DNA from: Ochrobactrum sp. BTU1
Lineage (GTDB): Bacteria > Pseudomonadota > Alphaproteobacteria > Rhizobiales > Rhizobiaceae
DNA length: 64,000 nucleotides
Reading direction: 5' to 3'
Assembly: GCA_018798825.1 (NCBI GenBank)
Contig: CP076356.1
Location: 558,001 to 622,000 of the forward strand
The translations under genes and the position numbers were made by a program. This document shows, piece by piece, positions 8,340 to 16,471 of the stretch. Below the pieces are notes generated by a model that saw nothing but the letters and a program-made list of their open reading frames with translations, ran no database searches and was not told the origin of the DNA. Within the stretch, counting starts at the first letter, position 1. The number at the start of each line of letters is the position of its first letter.

Positions 8340-8377
8340 CGATTTAAATCGTACTTAAATAATACTTCTTTAAGTAC
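8340..8377. promoter_or_regulatory. Two adjoining palindromes upstream of the peptide gene
   Basis: CGATTTAAATCG (8340-8351) is a perfect 12-bp palindrome. It abuts an inverted repeat with arms GTACTTAAA (8351-8359) and TTTAAGTAC (8369-8377) around a 9-base spacer. They lie 42-79 bases upstream of the peptide start codon, in a strongly AT-rich stretch, where a promoter and operator would be expected. The binding protein is unknown; no regulator gene is adjacent. Confidence 0.5.
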
Positions 8378-8451
8378 ATCTTTATTAGAACATATTTTCA
8401 TTTTATATAAAATCACAATTCTTAGCTACCTATATTTTACTTCTGGTATAA

Positions 8452-8673
8452 TTGGACATACTTTCCTTTATTAAACGGTTACTATTTTGCTTAACGATCC
8501 TCGCTGCGTTATGGATTGACTGCTCAACTGCCTATACTGATGCAATAAATATCGACAATGAAAGACTGAGCGTGGGCGTGCTCAACGCTGTTACGGCTTC
8601 CTCGGCAGTTTCACTCAAGCCAAAACTGGTGCCTGGGATTGCGCGAGCGACAATGGAACAGCTAAAATGTTGA
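8452..8673 (+). CDS. Possible small exported protein (doubtful)
   Basis: A 73-residue frame that would start at TTG and encodes a hydrophobic N-terminus (FIKRLLFCLTILAALWI) like a signal peptide, then an unremarkable tail ending MEQLKC. There is no good ribosome site and the start codon is weak. It diverges from the RiPP-like peptide gene. It may be a remnant of a longer secreted protein; no family was recognised. Confidence 0.2.
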   Translation: MDILSFIKRLLFCLTILAALWIDCSTAYTDAINIDNERLSVGVLNAVTASSAVSLKPKLVPGIARATMEQLKC

Positions 8674-9268
8674 CGGGAATAAGTGAACCCTACATTCCTC
8701 GAGTGCCGGCATCGCTGGCCGGCAACAACATTTTCGCCAGCGTCTATCGTGAACTCTTTCGAGCAGTTTCAGCCTCGAGGAGTGCTGCTGCGGATATGAG
8801 ATCTGTTTGCGTCGAACATCTGTCCTCTTCGCTAAAATTGCGGCCGTGACCCAGGCGTTTGGGACTCAATACGGTAATTGCGAATTCAGGCTTCTTTGGG
8901 ATAACCAAGCGAGCCGCCTTGGAACTGACCAAAACAGGACCCTGGCAATCGCTAAGCCCTGTATAGTCTTCAGCCTTAGAGCGTTTCGCTCAAAGAAATA
9001 TTCGCAGATAAGTTCGACCGAACGCGCACTGTTGCCCGCCAGTTCAGACGCCTTGTGAGAACACACTACAGATTGCCACATGTTTGCTACTTTCCACATG
9101 TTTTTTACCCTCATTCTTGGGCTTGCTAGTCGCCCTATATAGAACCTACCATCTTACTTCCGCGCACGTTCGACGCAGAGCCAGCACAATAGATCGCGCC
9201 TCATCCTCTAAGCGTCATCCAGCAACGCGGGAAAACTATAAGCGGTTCTTGTGAAGGAGGCGAACACC
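8674..9268. other. Intergenic, degraded sequence
   Basis: About 595 bases without a convincing gene. Short frames exist on both strands but have no ribosome sites or family motifs. It ends with the GAAGGAGG ribosome site of the antitoxin gene. Probably decayed accessory DNA. Confidence 0.35.
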
Positions 9269-9505
9269 ATGGTCTACACGGTAGATGTACGTGAGATTTC
9301 AAGAGATTTTAGAAAACATGCCGAACTGGCTAAGACAGACGACGTCATCGTCACACGCAATCACCGCCTCATCTGCGTTCTTATTAGCTTTGAAACCTAT
9401 GAGAAACTAATCAAAGCGCCGGGACATTCGGTTGAACAAAGTGCTCCTCGCACAGGGAACGCTGAAGCCGATAGCATGATAGAGCCCAATCCATACAAGA
9501 AATAA
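9269..9505 (+). CDS. Phd/YefM-family antitoxin, orphan
   Basis: A 78-residue protein whose N-terminal 50 residues match the Phd/YefM antitoxin fold: a start strand (MVYTVDVREISRDFRKHAEL), then DDVIVTRNHRLICVLISFETYEKL. These proteins bind DNA through the N-terminus and neutralise a toxin through a disordered C-terminus; here the tail is short and polar. The ATG at 9269 is chosen because GGAGG lies 8-12 bases before it; a GTG at 9251 lies upstream of that site. No RelE/ParE- or Doc-like toxin gene follows within the next few hundred bases, so it is either an orphan, acts in trans, or has lost its partner, possibly through nearby rearrangement. Confidence 0.75.
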   Translation: MVYTVDVREISRDFRKHAELAKTDDVIVTRNHRLICVLISFETYEKLIKAPGHSVEQSAPRTGNAEADSMIEPNPYKK

Positions 9506-9894
9506 CCTCATCGGCACTTAGTCGGGGGTTCCTTCGTCAATCACCCTAATAGAGACGAACCTACTCGCTAGGAAATCACACATCAAATCGGTTTCCATCG
9601 ACAACCAAGCAGCTTCATCAAGCCTGGAACGTAGCCGTTGACCCGTTGTAGTAGCGTTTATCTCATTATTGGGATCGTAATAGCTTGTCTTTGACGTCGC
9701 GCAAAAGGGATGAGATCCAATTAATACCAGGGCCATCTCGGAAATTCCACCGCCCTAATCATCGGTTCGCCCTGCATTCTGGGGAGAAACTCTTCGTTTC
9801 ATTGCCGCGTCCACGTCGGGAACCAACCTCAAAAGCTTTCTTCTATGTAATACGGCGCCCTCTGAAAATATCCCTCAGTTTCATCAATTTATCC
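9506..9894. other. Intergenic left of the Tn3 mini-element
   Basis: A 72-residue minus-strand frame (9518-9736) exists, but has no ribosome site and no recognisable motif. Otherwise nothing. If an antitoxin partner once stood here it is no longer readable. Confidence 0.3.
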
Positions 9895-9899
9895 AATTA
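9895..9899. repeat. Left target-site duplication AATTA
   Basis: The five bases AATTA directly before the left inverted repeat recur exactly after the right one at 11369-11373. A 5-bp direct duplication is the hallmark of Tn3-family transposition, so the two ends moved together as one unit. Confidence 0.85.
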
Positions 9900-9937
9900 G
9901 GGGTCGTTTGCGGGAGGGGGCGAAATCCTACGCTAAG
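9900..9937 (+). repeat. Left terminal inverted repeat, 38 bp
   Basis: Begins GGGGTCGTTTGCGGGAGGGG and ends ACGCTAAG. By eye it is the exact reverse complement of 11331-11368. Confidence 0.9.
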
Positions 9938-9992
9938 GGTTTCCGCACCCTCTGAACCAACCCGCACCGGTCCGCTTAAGAGCGCACCTCGC

Positions 9993-10493
9993 TCAGTATT
10001 CCAGCATCTGAAGATCAGTCGGCTCCGGTTTTGCGCCCGCAGCGGTCAGCATCGCGTGGACCTGGCCCCGATGGTGTGTCTGATGGTTGAAAAGCTGCAT
10101 GGCACAGAGCGCTTTTGGCTTCTCGATTCGGGTGGAACCATCCCCAGGGTACCAGACAATCATCCCGCCCAAGTCGTCGTCGCACAATCTCGCAGCCCAT
10201 TCTTCGATTTCTTTGTTCCTATGCAGACGGAGAGCCTTAAAGTCAGCCCAATTCGACGGACTTGTAAGAGAGTGCTTGATGGCTTCCTCTGGCCGCCCAT
10301 TCCCCTTCAGACGTTCCAATATCAGGGCATCAGCCCAATAGAGGTGGTTCAATGTCGCTGCGATCGACTGAAAGAATGCACCGCGATCCTTCCAGCGTTC
10401 CTCGTTTGTGAGCTCATCGGCGGCCGTTACCAACGAGGCATTTTGCCAAGTGTTATAACGGGACATAAGTCGGCAATATCCGGCTGAGATCAT
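9993..10493 (-). CDS. DinB-family (DUF664-like) putative metal-dependent protein
   Basis: A 166-residue protein of the DinB/YfiT four-helix family, starting at an ATG with GGAGG at 10503-10499. Metal-binding histidines are visible in the family spacing: NHLYWAD in the first half and HQTHHRGQVHAML near the C-terminus, the latter diagnostic. Many members are thiol transferases or hydrolases; others are DNA-damage-induced proteins without a known reaction, so no substrate is assigned. It is the only intact gene in the Tn3-like element and thus its passenger, lying just inside the left inverted repeat. Length and motifs look complete, so the gene is probably functional. Confidence 0.85.
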   Translation of the reverse strand: MISAGYCRLMSRYNTWQNASLVTAADELTNEERWKDRGAFFQSIAATLNHLYWADALILERLKGNGRPEEAIKHSLTSPSNWADFKALRLHRNKEIEEWAARLCDDDLGGMIVWYPGDGSTRIEKPKALCAMQLFNHQTHHRGQVHAMLTAAGAKPEPTDLQMLEY

Positions 10494-10721
10494 CTCATCC
10501 TCCAAAAAGTTATCAATGTTTGGCTTGAAACAGTGCCGGACGGGTTAGTCTTGTCCTACGCAAATCGCGTCTCAACGCTAGGCGTCAGGCTGGTCGCCTG
10601 GGTATCGGACTGGCTGCACTGCTTTAGTAGATATAGGCCTTTCGCTGTTCCCTGACAATCATCCGAAGTGGGCATGGCGCGGTGCGTCTTCATCCAGCCC
10701 GTTTATGGGAACCGTGAAGTT

Positions 10722-11189
10722 CTACGCTAAACCAAGTACGCGATTTCCATAATCTCTGAGTTCGCCCTTCGGGCCGAGGTAGCGATAGAGGGTAACGCGC
10801 TCGATCCCCAATTCCTTGCACAGCTCGGAAGCAGAGGTGTCGCGCTGAGCCATTGATGCCTGGGCCAGACGCACCTGCGCTTTAGTGAGAGCGAAGTTCC
10901 GCCCTCCTTGGCGTCCACGCGCTCTTGCGGCGGCGAGGCCAGCCATGGTGCGTTCCCGGATCAGGTCACGCTCGAACTCGGCTAAGGTGGCAAAAATACC
11001 GAACACCATGCGGCCGGATGCGGTCGTGGTGTCGATCTCAGCGCCTTTTCCTGGCAGCACACGCAGGCCAATCTTGCGTTCTGACAAATCCTTTACGGTG
11101 TTGACGAGATGGGCGAGCGACCGCCCAAGGCGATCGAGCTTCCAGACCAAAAGGCCATCGCCGGCGCGCAAGGATTTTAGACAAGCGCA
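10722..11189 (-). pseudogene. tnpR: Truncated serine resolvase (tnpR), N-terminus missing
   Basis: The frame carries the C-terminal two thirds of a Tn3-type serine resolvase: [18 protein letters not shown], then GRMVFGIFATLAEFERDLI and RERTMAGLAAARARGRQGG, followed by a Hin-like helix-turn-helix (TSASELCKELGIERVTLYRYL). The first 50 or so residues, with the catalytic Ser, are missing. Homology begins at about [10 protein letters not shown] near 11189, where the sequence joins the tnpA remnant. Without the nucleophile it cannot recombine DNA. Confidence 0.85.
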
Positions 11190-11236
11190 AGACCTGGCTG
11201 ATCATCCCGAGTGCCGGAGGCGCGAGCCAGAAACGA

Positions 11237-11335
11237 GATGGAAAGTCCCTATCGCCCGATCTGCTGGCCCATGTCTCGCCGCTCGGATGGGAACACATCA
11301 ATCTCACCGGCGAATATCGATGGCCAAAGCCTTAG
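11237..11335 (+). pseudogene. tnpA: 3' remnant of Tn3-family transposase (tnpA)
   Basis: The last 32 codons read [20 protein letters not shown] then [12 protein letters not shown], with stop TAG at 11333-11335 inside the right inverted repeat. The [12 protein letters not shown] block is the conserved C-terminus of Tn3-family transposases. Upstream the frame stays open to about 11184, but no longer looks like transposase, so the deletion joint lies there. Confidence 0.8.
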
Positions 11336-11373
11336 CGTAGGATTTCGCCCCCTCCCGCAAACGACCCCAATTA
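11331..11373 (-). repeat. Right terminal inverted repeat plus target duplication
   Basis: The 38-bp right repeat occupies 11331-11368, and AATTA at 11369-11373 duplicates the bases at 9895-9899. Confidence 0.9.
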
Positions 11374-11914
11374 GTCATGTTGTAACTCACCGTTGGGATC
11401 CATCATCAACCTAGTGACGGCTCGATTGAAACCAATCATAACTATCCATCACTTTGAATTCGGTTTGCAGCTCCGTCGTAAGATAAACCACGCGCGCCAG
11501 CACCGCTACACCGAGTGCGCAGGTTGGCTCATCGCATTTGAGAAAACACGGATGGCTTGCAGGCGCTTGCACAATGGCAATAGGTGCCCTTTTCCCACCC
11601 GGAAACAGTCGCAGACATCGGCACAAAGAGGCTACTTGAAGCATCACTGTTTCCCGAATATCGGACATCAGGCCAGCAAGGATCAATCCGTTTTTCGATC
11701 GCTGCACTCTGGCACCTCATTGCCACGCAATTTATGCCTTTAATAAATCACGCCAGAGGAATTTCGTTTTGATTGCTGACAAGTCCGTAACTAACCTTCT
11801 CAGGAATTGCCGATCCCAACCACCGTAAAATGCAGGGGCTACATGTTGGAATTGAACAAGGTTCACATTGAGGAGATTATGGGCAGGCAACGGGATACAC
11901 GAGAGGATTTCTTA
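11374..11914. other. Intergenic right of the mini-element
   Basis: About 540 bases. A 98-residue minus-strand frame (11411-11707) is open but has no family motif and poor start context. The last bases hold AGAGGA before the small secreted protein gene. Nothing else seen. Confidence 0.3.
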
Positions 11915-12109
11915 ATGCGTAATTTGTTTGTTGTTACGTCCATTATCGGTGGAATCTGTCTATCGTCAGTTCAGCTCGCTTCAGCGGAGAATGCAGTCCC
12001 TTCCGCCAGAATGGTCTGCGCCGCTTCTGGCGAACATAGTACCACGGAATGCGCAAAAAAGTGCGCACCCATGGCTCTTACTCTGATAGGCTTTGCTGCA
12101 TGTATGTAG
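11915..12109 (+). CDS. Small secreted protein, Cys-containing
   Basis: A 64-residue protein starting at ATG 11915 with AGAGGA eight bases before. Residues 1-23 are a clear signal peptide (MRNLFVVTSIIGGICLSSVQ, cleavage near ASA). The mature peptide of about 40 residues contains four cysteines (VCAA, TECAKKCAP, AACM), so it may form two disulfides in the periplasm. The frame extends upstream to an ATG at 11807, but that would bury the signal peptide, so the shorter form is preferred. No family was recognised. It precedes a convergent secreted protein gene. Confidence 0.55.
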   Translation: MRNLFVVTSIIGGICLSSVQLASAENAVPSARMVCAASGEHSTTECAKKCAPMALTLIGFAACM

Positions 12110-12298
12110 TGGCAACTCGCCATTGCCGGTCGCTAACACTATGAGAGAAAGGCAATGTCCAGCCAGCGGAACACCCGAATTATTCCTTCTGCGCTCGCCA
12201 CTTGCCGAGCCGTAACCAACTGCAGCGAATAAGCTGGCATGCGCATAATACGCTATTCCATAAATTAGATCAGACGAATTAGGCGCGAAAAGGCAGGA

Positions 12299-12332
12299 GT
12301 CTGATCTATTGTCGAGAGGCGATAGATCAGAC
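12299..12332. repeat. 11-bp inverted repeat between convergent genes
   Basis: GTCTGATCTAT (12299-12309) pairs perfectly with ATAGATCAGAC (12322-12332) around a 12-base spacer. A further AGATCAGAC copy lies about 55 bases to the left. It sits just beyond the stop of the minus-strand gene at 12387 and could end its transcript, but there is no long T-run. Confidence 0.5.
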
Positions 12333-12386
12333 TTCGATACGACTGCCGGTTAATGGTCAATTTGTCTGGTGGACAACCTCCAGCTA

Positions 12387-12986
12387 TTACTGTTGTGGCA
12401 ATCCGTTGGAATAGGCTTCCATCTCGCTCGCAAACACCCAGCCTTCGGGACAGCCGCGATAACCATTATGACTATCTCGCTTGCAACCCGCCATCGTCTT
12501 TTTAAAATCACCCGAAAGCGCCTTTGGCTCCTTGCAAAGCTCCTCGCCTTTGCATTCGGCACCATGGTCCATAGGGAGAGCAACAACATAATATTCTTTG
12601 TCAGTGGCATTCACCTGGGCGGCTGCTTTAATACATACAAGCTGCTTTGATGCCAGCACCCCTTCTGTTTTCCCGTCAGTGCCAGTTACTGCCACATCTT
12701 TTCTCAAAGAAGCAGCCTCATCTCCAATCCGACCAAAATAAGCCGCAACGGCACAGTTTCCATAGATTGTCACATTGTAATAGTCGCCGCTCTCGATATT
12801 GCCAGCAGTACACGCGTCTTTTCCTTCGCCTTCGCACACAATTCCTGCCGAGCGCTGCAACTCCGTTCGTTCGTTGGCAGACAAATCTGCAGAGTTCGAT
12901 GATGTAGCTGTTGCTTGTGAAAGTGGCAGACAAGCCAAGCCCAGAAAGAATGCAACTTGGAATGACCATTTTCTAACATTGAACAT
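12387..12986 (-). CDS. Secreted hypothetical protein, Cys-rich
   Basis: A 199-residue protein with signal peptide (WSFQVAFFLGLACLPLSQAT, cleavage about residue 27) and a good ribosome site (GGGAG before the ATG). The mature part has nine cysteines in the VCEGEGKDACTAG, YGNCAV, LVCIKA, ECKGEELCKEP and GCKRDSHNGYRGCPEG contexts, suggesting several disulfides in the periplasm. The end SHNGYRGCPEGWVFASEMEAYSN may be a small extra module. I do not recognise the family. Transcribed alone and convergent with the small secreted gene at 11915. Confidence 0.6.
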   Translation of the reverse strand: MFNVRKWSFQVAFFLGLACLPLSQATATSSNSADLSANERTELQRSAGIVCEGEGKDACTAGNIESGDYYNVTIYGNCAVAAYFGRIGDEAASLRKDVAVTGTDGKTEGVLASKQLVCIKAAAQVNATDKEYYVVALPMDHGAECKGEELCKEPKALSGDFKKTMAGCKRDSHNGYRGCPEGWVFASEMEAYSNGLPQQ

Positions 12987-13489
12987 TCTAAAACTCCCGA
13001 AAGACTAAATAGCGTCAAAGATACATAACTGAATCGCCGTCGTAGTACCACATCGCACCGAAAAGTTGACCCCAGGCTGGCCGCCTTCAGATTTACTGTT
13101 AGTTTTTGCGGAGTTTTTGCTGGGCGGACGCAGCTACCTTAGTCATCCAGCATCTCGAAAGCAGTCGGCTACAGTTCCGATTTTCCGTTCTGACAAGTCC
13201 ATCGCAGTATGAGCAGATGTGCAGAAAACCGTGTGTTCCCCGGTGGTCAAAGGGCATTTGTCCAGCAGGAAAGTCATGCAATGACCTCTCGCCCAGTTCC
13301 CTTAGCCCCACTCGCCTAGCACAGATTGACCCCCATCGCCAACCCTAATGCGTTCTTTTATTTTCCGCGGGTTGTCTCCGGCTAAACGTGTCTCTTCCTG
13401 AAACTTTCCGCCAATTCCTAGGGAATGAACACTGAAATGTTTTTCTTTAAAATCCAGGCTTCGATCGGTTGAAACGAGGATCATTGAAA
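12987..13489. other. Intergenic before the traC remnant
   Basis: About 500 bases. In rhizobial Tra regions traA and oriT lie on this side of traC, but no TraA N-terminus and no recognisable nic site were found here. The last bases carry ACGAGGA, a ribosome site for traC. Confidence 0.35.
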
Positions 13490-13714
13490 ATGGCTAGGTC
13501 AAAAACCAAAAAGTCTGTCGCGCTGATTAAGGCCGAAATTCGCAGTCTCAACGAGTAACCACAAGCTGCTCTGATCTTAGAGGCACAAAAGATCGGCGAG
13601 CTGGCAATCGCTGTTGGCCTCTCGGATATGCCTTTGTACGATCTCAAACCAGCCTTCAAGGAACTTGCGGAACGACTTCACTCCAACACAAATCGGCGTG
13701 CTGTCACGGACTGA
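13490..13714 (+). pseudogene. traC: traC remnant with in-frame stop
   Basis: Starts at ATG with GAGGA upstream. Codon 23 is TAA (13556-13558), after which the same frame continues to TGA at 13714. The translation before the stop is MARSKTKKSVALIKAEIRSL; after it comes EAQKIGELAIAVGLSDMPLY and LKPAFKELAERL. This corresponds to rhizobial/agrobacterial TraC, a small conjugative DNA-processing protein with a charged N-terminal coiled part followed by RIALKAGL-type helices. The single stop suggests recent inactivation, unless readthrough or an internal start is used. Confidence 0.7.
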
Positions 13715-13745
13715 AATAGAAAACACAGCCAAAAGTGGACTAGTT

Positions 13746-13946
13746 ATGATCAGTAAAGCAAGTCGCTTTTGCGACACTCACGAGAAGAACCAGCTGGGTG
13801 ACCTGGTGGTTAAAGCAGGGCTGCGCGAGGCGGACAAAGCCTATTTGCTTGGCGTCCTTGTCATGGCATCGCAGGAGTTGGTGAATGAGCGTTTCGTCCG
13901 TGACATGACCGCTCTCGGCAAATGGGCCTTTGCCAATTCGACCTGA
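13746..13946 (+). CDS. traD: Conjugal transfer protein TraD (rhizobial type)
   Basis: A 66-residue protein beginning MISKASRFCDTHEKNQLG, followed by DLVVKAGLREADKAYLLGVL. The DTxEKxxLGxLxxKAGL block is the signature of the small TraD protein of Ti/Sym-plasmid Tra regions, an accessory of the relaxosome. In those plasmids traC, traD and traG are consecutive; here traD follows a broken traC by 31 bases, but an MFS gene stands where traG should be, and traA is absent upstream. It is therefore a leftover of a conjugative plasmid or integrative element. The frame is open further upstream, but ATG 13746 matches the family start. Confidence 0.75.
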   Translation: MISKASRFCDTHEKNQLGDLVVKAGLREADKAYLLGVLVMASQELVNERFVRDMTALGKWAFANST

Positions 13947-14105
13947 CCGGATTTTTACCAATTTCACTCGGCTTTAGTAGACTAATTATCTGTAAAAATA
14001 TGGTTTTTTGAACTGGACGATTGAAGCAGCGTAAGTGTCAGCGGAGGCTTAAGCGCCAAACTCCACCCACTCATTCTTCCGCACAAATTACAGGAGGCGA
14101 AGATC

Positions 14106-15425
14106 TTGCGTAGCCCAGCTAGTCAATCCTACAAAATCCGGCGCGTCCTCATTTCAGCGGCCCTCGGACAGTTTGTCGAGTGGTATGATTTCGCTATTTA
14201 CGCGTATTCAGCTCCCGTCATTGCAAAACTTTTCTTCCCGCCGGGGGACCGCTTCACATCTCTTCTCGCGACCTTTGCAGTTTATGCAGTCGGCTTTCTT
14301 ATGCGTCCCTTTGGCGGCGTCATCTTCGGAGGTTTAGGTGACCGATTTGGGCGTCGCATCGCATTATCGTTTGTTATTCTGTCCATGGGTGCTGCCACTT
14401 TTATAATCGGACTTCTGCCCAGTTACGCGAACATTGGCTTGGCCGCCCCTATCTGTCTTTCGATCTGCAGACTTCTACAAGGCTTGTCCGCCGCTGGAGA
14501 AGCTGTCGGCTCCAACTCTTTCGTTGCCGAGCATGTAGCATCAGAAAGGAGAGGGTTTTGTGTGGCTTTTACGCATGCATTTGGAGCCCTCTCTCCGGTT
14601 TTTGCAGCAGTCCTCATCCTTATTCTGACAAATTCTCTTCGCCCAGAAGTTTACATAATCTGGGGATGGCGAATCCCTTTTATCATAGGGGGACCAATTG
14701 CACTCATCGGCCTTTACATCAGAAGCAAGGTGGAAGAGTCACCGGCATTCGAAGTCACGAACGCCGCCAAGCGCTTGACCCGATATCCGATTCTTACCGC
14801 GGTCAACAAGCATCGCTCCAAAATGATACTCAGTTTCGCACTGGCGGCATTTTCGAGCCTCAGCTTTTATACATTGTCGGGCTATTTGGTGACCTATCTT
14901 ACCACGACCGTAGAATTGGATCAAAATACCGCACTAATATCAAACTGCGTAGCGCTGTTTGTATCCTTCCTGTCAATGAGTGGTGGAGGCTGGGTCTCAG
15001 ATAAATATGGTCGAAAGCCCGTTTTATTGCTCGGCCTGATCGGAAGTTTTGTCATTCTCGTCCCGGCATTTATGATACTAGGGCACGCTACTCTCTTCTC
15101 GGCGATCGTAGGACAAGTTCTTCTTGCGTTGACTTTTGGGGTCTATTGGGGTGCAGTCGGTGTTACGTTAATAGAGCTTTTCCCAACGCGCAGCCGCTTC
15201 ACCGCTTCCGCAATCAGCTACAATCTCGCATTCGCGATATTCGGAGGAACAACACCGTTCATAAGCATTTGGCTTGTGGCGAAAAGCGGCAATAAACTTT
15301 CTCCCGCAATTTACATGGCAGTCATTCCGATTTTTGTGCTGCTTGCAATACTTCGAATGCCCGAAACCTCAAAGACAAGCCTGGTTCACGATGAAGATAT
15401 CAAACAACCCGAGCCATCAGCCTGA
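14106..15425 (+). CDS. MHS-family (metabolite:H+ symporter) MFS transporter
   Basis: A 439-residue carrier with about twelve membrane segments. The N-terminal block GQFVEWYDFAIYAYSAPVIA, then RPFGGVIFGGLGDRFGRR, and RLLQGLSAAGEAVGSNSFVAEH mark the metabolite:H+ symporter subfamily (ProP, KgtP, ShiA). Substrates of the group are dicarboxylates, betaines or shikimate; which one applies here is not readable. The start is TTG at 14106, eight bases after GGAGG; there is no ATG in a better position. Monocistronic: traD lies upstream and an unrelated convergent gene downstream. Confidence 0.85.
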   Translation: MRSPASQSYKIRRVLISAALGQFVEWYDFAIYAYSAPVIAKLFFPPGDRFTSLLATFAVYAVGFLMRPFGGVIFGGLGDRFGRRIALSFVILSMGAATFIIGLLPSYANIGLAAPICLSICRLLQGLSAAGEAVGSNSFVAEHVASERRGFCVAFTHAFGALSPVFAAVLILILTNSLRPEVYIIWGWRIPFIIGGPIALIGLYIRSKVEESPAFEVTNAAKRLTRYPILTAVNKHRSKMILSFALAAFSSLSFYTLSGYLVTYLTTTVELDQNTALISNCVALFVSFLSMSGGGWVSDKYGRKPVLLLGLIGSFVILVPAFMILGHATLFSAIVGQVLLALTFGVYWGAVGVTLIELFPTRSRFTASAISYNLAFAIFGGTTPFISIWLVAKSGNKLSPAIYMAVIPIFVLLAILRMPETSKTSLVHDEDIKQPEPSA

Positions 15426-15682
15426 CTGCGCTAAACTGAATTTGGTCCGGCGGCATTTATGACCGATTCCGTTCGCCTCAGGACTGATCCGATTGAGATC
15501 GTATGAGTGGCAACTATTCTGACCCACCGAAATTGTCTCTTCGCTTTTTCCAACGACGCTAGCTAGTCGAACCTCACTTAGATTAATTTTTCCGCTGGTT
15601 CTTTAGCGCTACCTCAAAGAAAAAACCCGCTTCACACACGACTGGATCCATTTCACATTCAATAACTTTATCCTTTGCAGGT

Positions 15683-16471
15683 TTATACGAAGAGATTTCG
15701 AATTTCGGGATAGTACTCTATCCCTGCGACCGAATCTCGAGGACCATTAATCTTAAATTCAACTGGTTCAAAAGGATTGGTTCTGCGCATTCCGGCCGCA
15801 GAAGGCAGATCCGTGCGCGCGTCTGATCTTGCAGCTTCCCGAGCACACAGGGCATCCTGGTAACTGACATAGTCTGTTTCACCGACGTGAAAAGCAACCG
15901 GCTTTCGTTCTCTTGCAGCCAGTCTCTGAGCAATTTCGGCGCCCGTATATGGCCGCGCTCCCACCCCCCACCGAAAATTCTCGTCAGAAGCAACCTGTTC
16001 AATAATGTTGATTGACTTGTATTCGCCTTTTCTTCCTGCTGCGTCGATTGAGCCACCAAAATACCGCGTCGCAACGTCAAGAGGATGTCTAAAATTAAAT
16101 GCAATAGGTCCATTGATAATATTCAGTCGTACGTCTCCATTTATGACATCAAAGTATTGGTATGAATTATTATAATTAAAGTACAATTCATTATTTGGCG
16201 TTATGAATTCAACACTTCGTTTAAACACACCTTCAAAACTCACTCCGTCCCCGGGCACCATAACGATCGGCACGTAAGACGGAGAAAAAATATCAGGGAC
16301 CGGAAATTCGGGACCGCCAACTGGATTATGTTGCAGTCGCGCTATGAAGTTAGCTGGGGAAATTCGCCCATTCGCAACACAAACGAGCGCAGATCTGAAA
16401 GCTAGCCCGAACAGCGGCTCCACAGGTAAAATCCGTTCATGATACTCCACGTAATTTATCCATTGCATCAT
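15683..16471 (-). CDS. Hypothetical protein
   Basis: A 262-residue soluble protein with AGGAAAGG upstream of ATG 16471 (a GTG at 16480 overlaps that site). No signal peptide or membrane span. It contains an aromatic, Asn-rich middle (PNNELYFNYNNSYQYFDVIN near residues 95-114) and a C-terminal half with a RYFGGSIDAAGRKGEYKSIN segment. I do not recognise it. AT content and isolation, with an extremely AT-rich region upstream, indicate accessory DNA. Polymorphic-toxin or phage-like origins are possible, but nothing in the sequence establishes either. Confidence 0.5.
   Translation of the reverse strand: MMQWINYVEYHERILPVEPLFGLAFRSALVCVANGRISPANFIARLQHNPVGGPEFPVPDIFSPSYVPIVMVPGDGVSFEGVFKRSVEFITPNNELYFNYNNSYQYFDVINGDVRLNIINGPIAFNFRHPLDVATRYFGGSIDAAGRKGEYKSINIIEQVASDENFRWGVGARPYTGAEIAQRLAARERKPVAFHVGETDYVSYQDALCAREAARSDARTDLPSAAGMRRTNPFEPVEFKINGPRDSVAGIEYYPEIRNLFV

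Larger units (their letters stand above)
9900..11368. mobile_element. Non-autonomous Tn3-family (Tn5393-like) mini-transposon carrying a DinB gene
   Basis: A 1,469-bp unit bounded by identical 38-bp inverted repeats (9900-9937 and 11331-11368, starting GGGGTCGTTTGCGGGAGGGG) and flanked by a 5-bp duplication AATTA. Inside are, from left to right, a minus-strand DinB-family gene, about 230 bases without a gene, the 3' two thirds of a resolvase gene on the minus strand, and the last codons of a Tn3-type transposase on the plus strand that run into the right repeat. The transposase body, the resolvase N-terminus and the region between them are deleted. It can only have moved with transposase supplied in trans. 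The end sequence resembles that of Tn5393-type elements from memory. Confidence 0.85.

Noticed and set aside
8866..9114. Minus-strand frame with ELICEYFFERNALRLKTIQG, slightly transposase-like
   Set aside because: Short, no start signals, resemblance too vague to name an element.
10885..11340. Plus-strand open frame of 151 residues across the resolvase region
   Set aside because: Antisense shadow of tnpR with Arg/Pro-rich composition typical of such shadows; only its last codons in another frame match transposase.
13060..13335. GTTGACCCC and ATTGACCCC near both ends of this stretch, possible IS ends
   Set aside because: The two copies are in direct, not inverted, orientation and no transposase lies between.
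13490..13946. traCD as evidence of a functional conjugation region
   Set aside because: traC is interrupted, and traA, traG and oriT are not seen.
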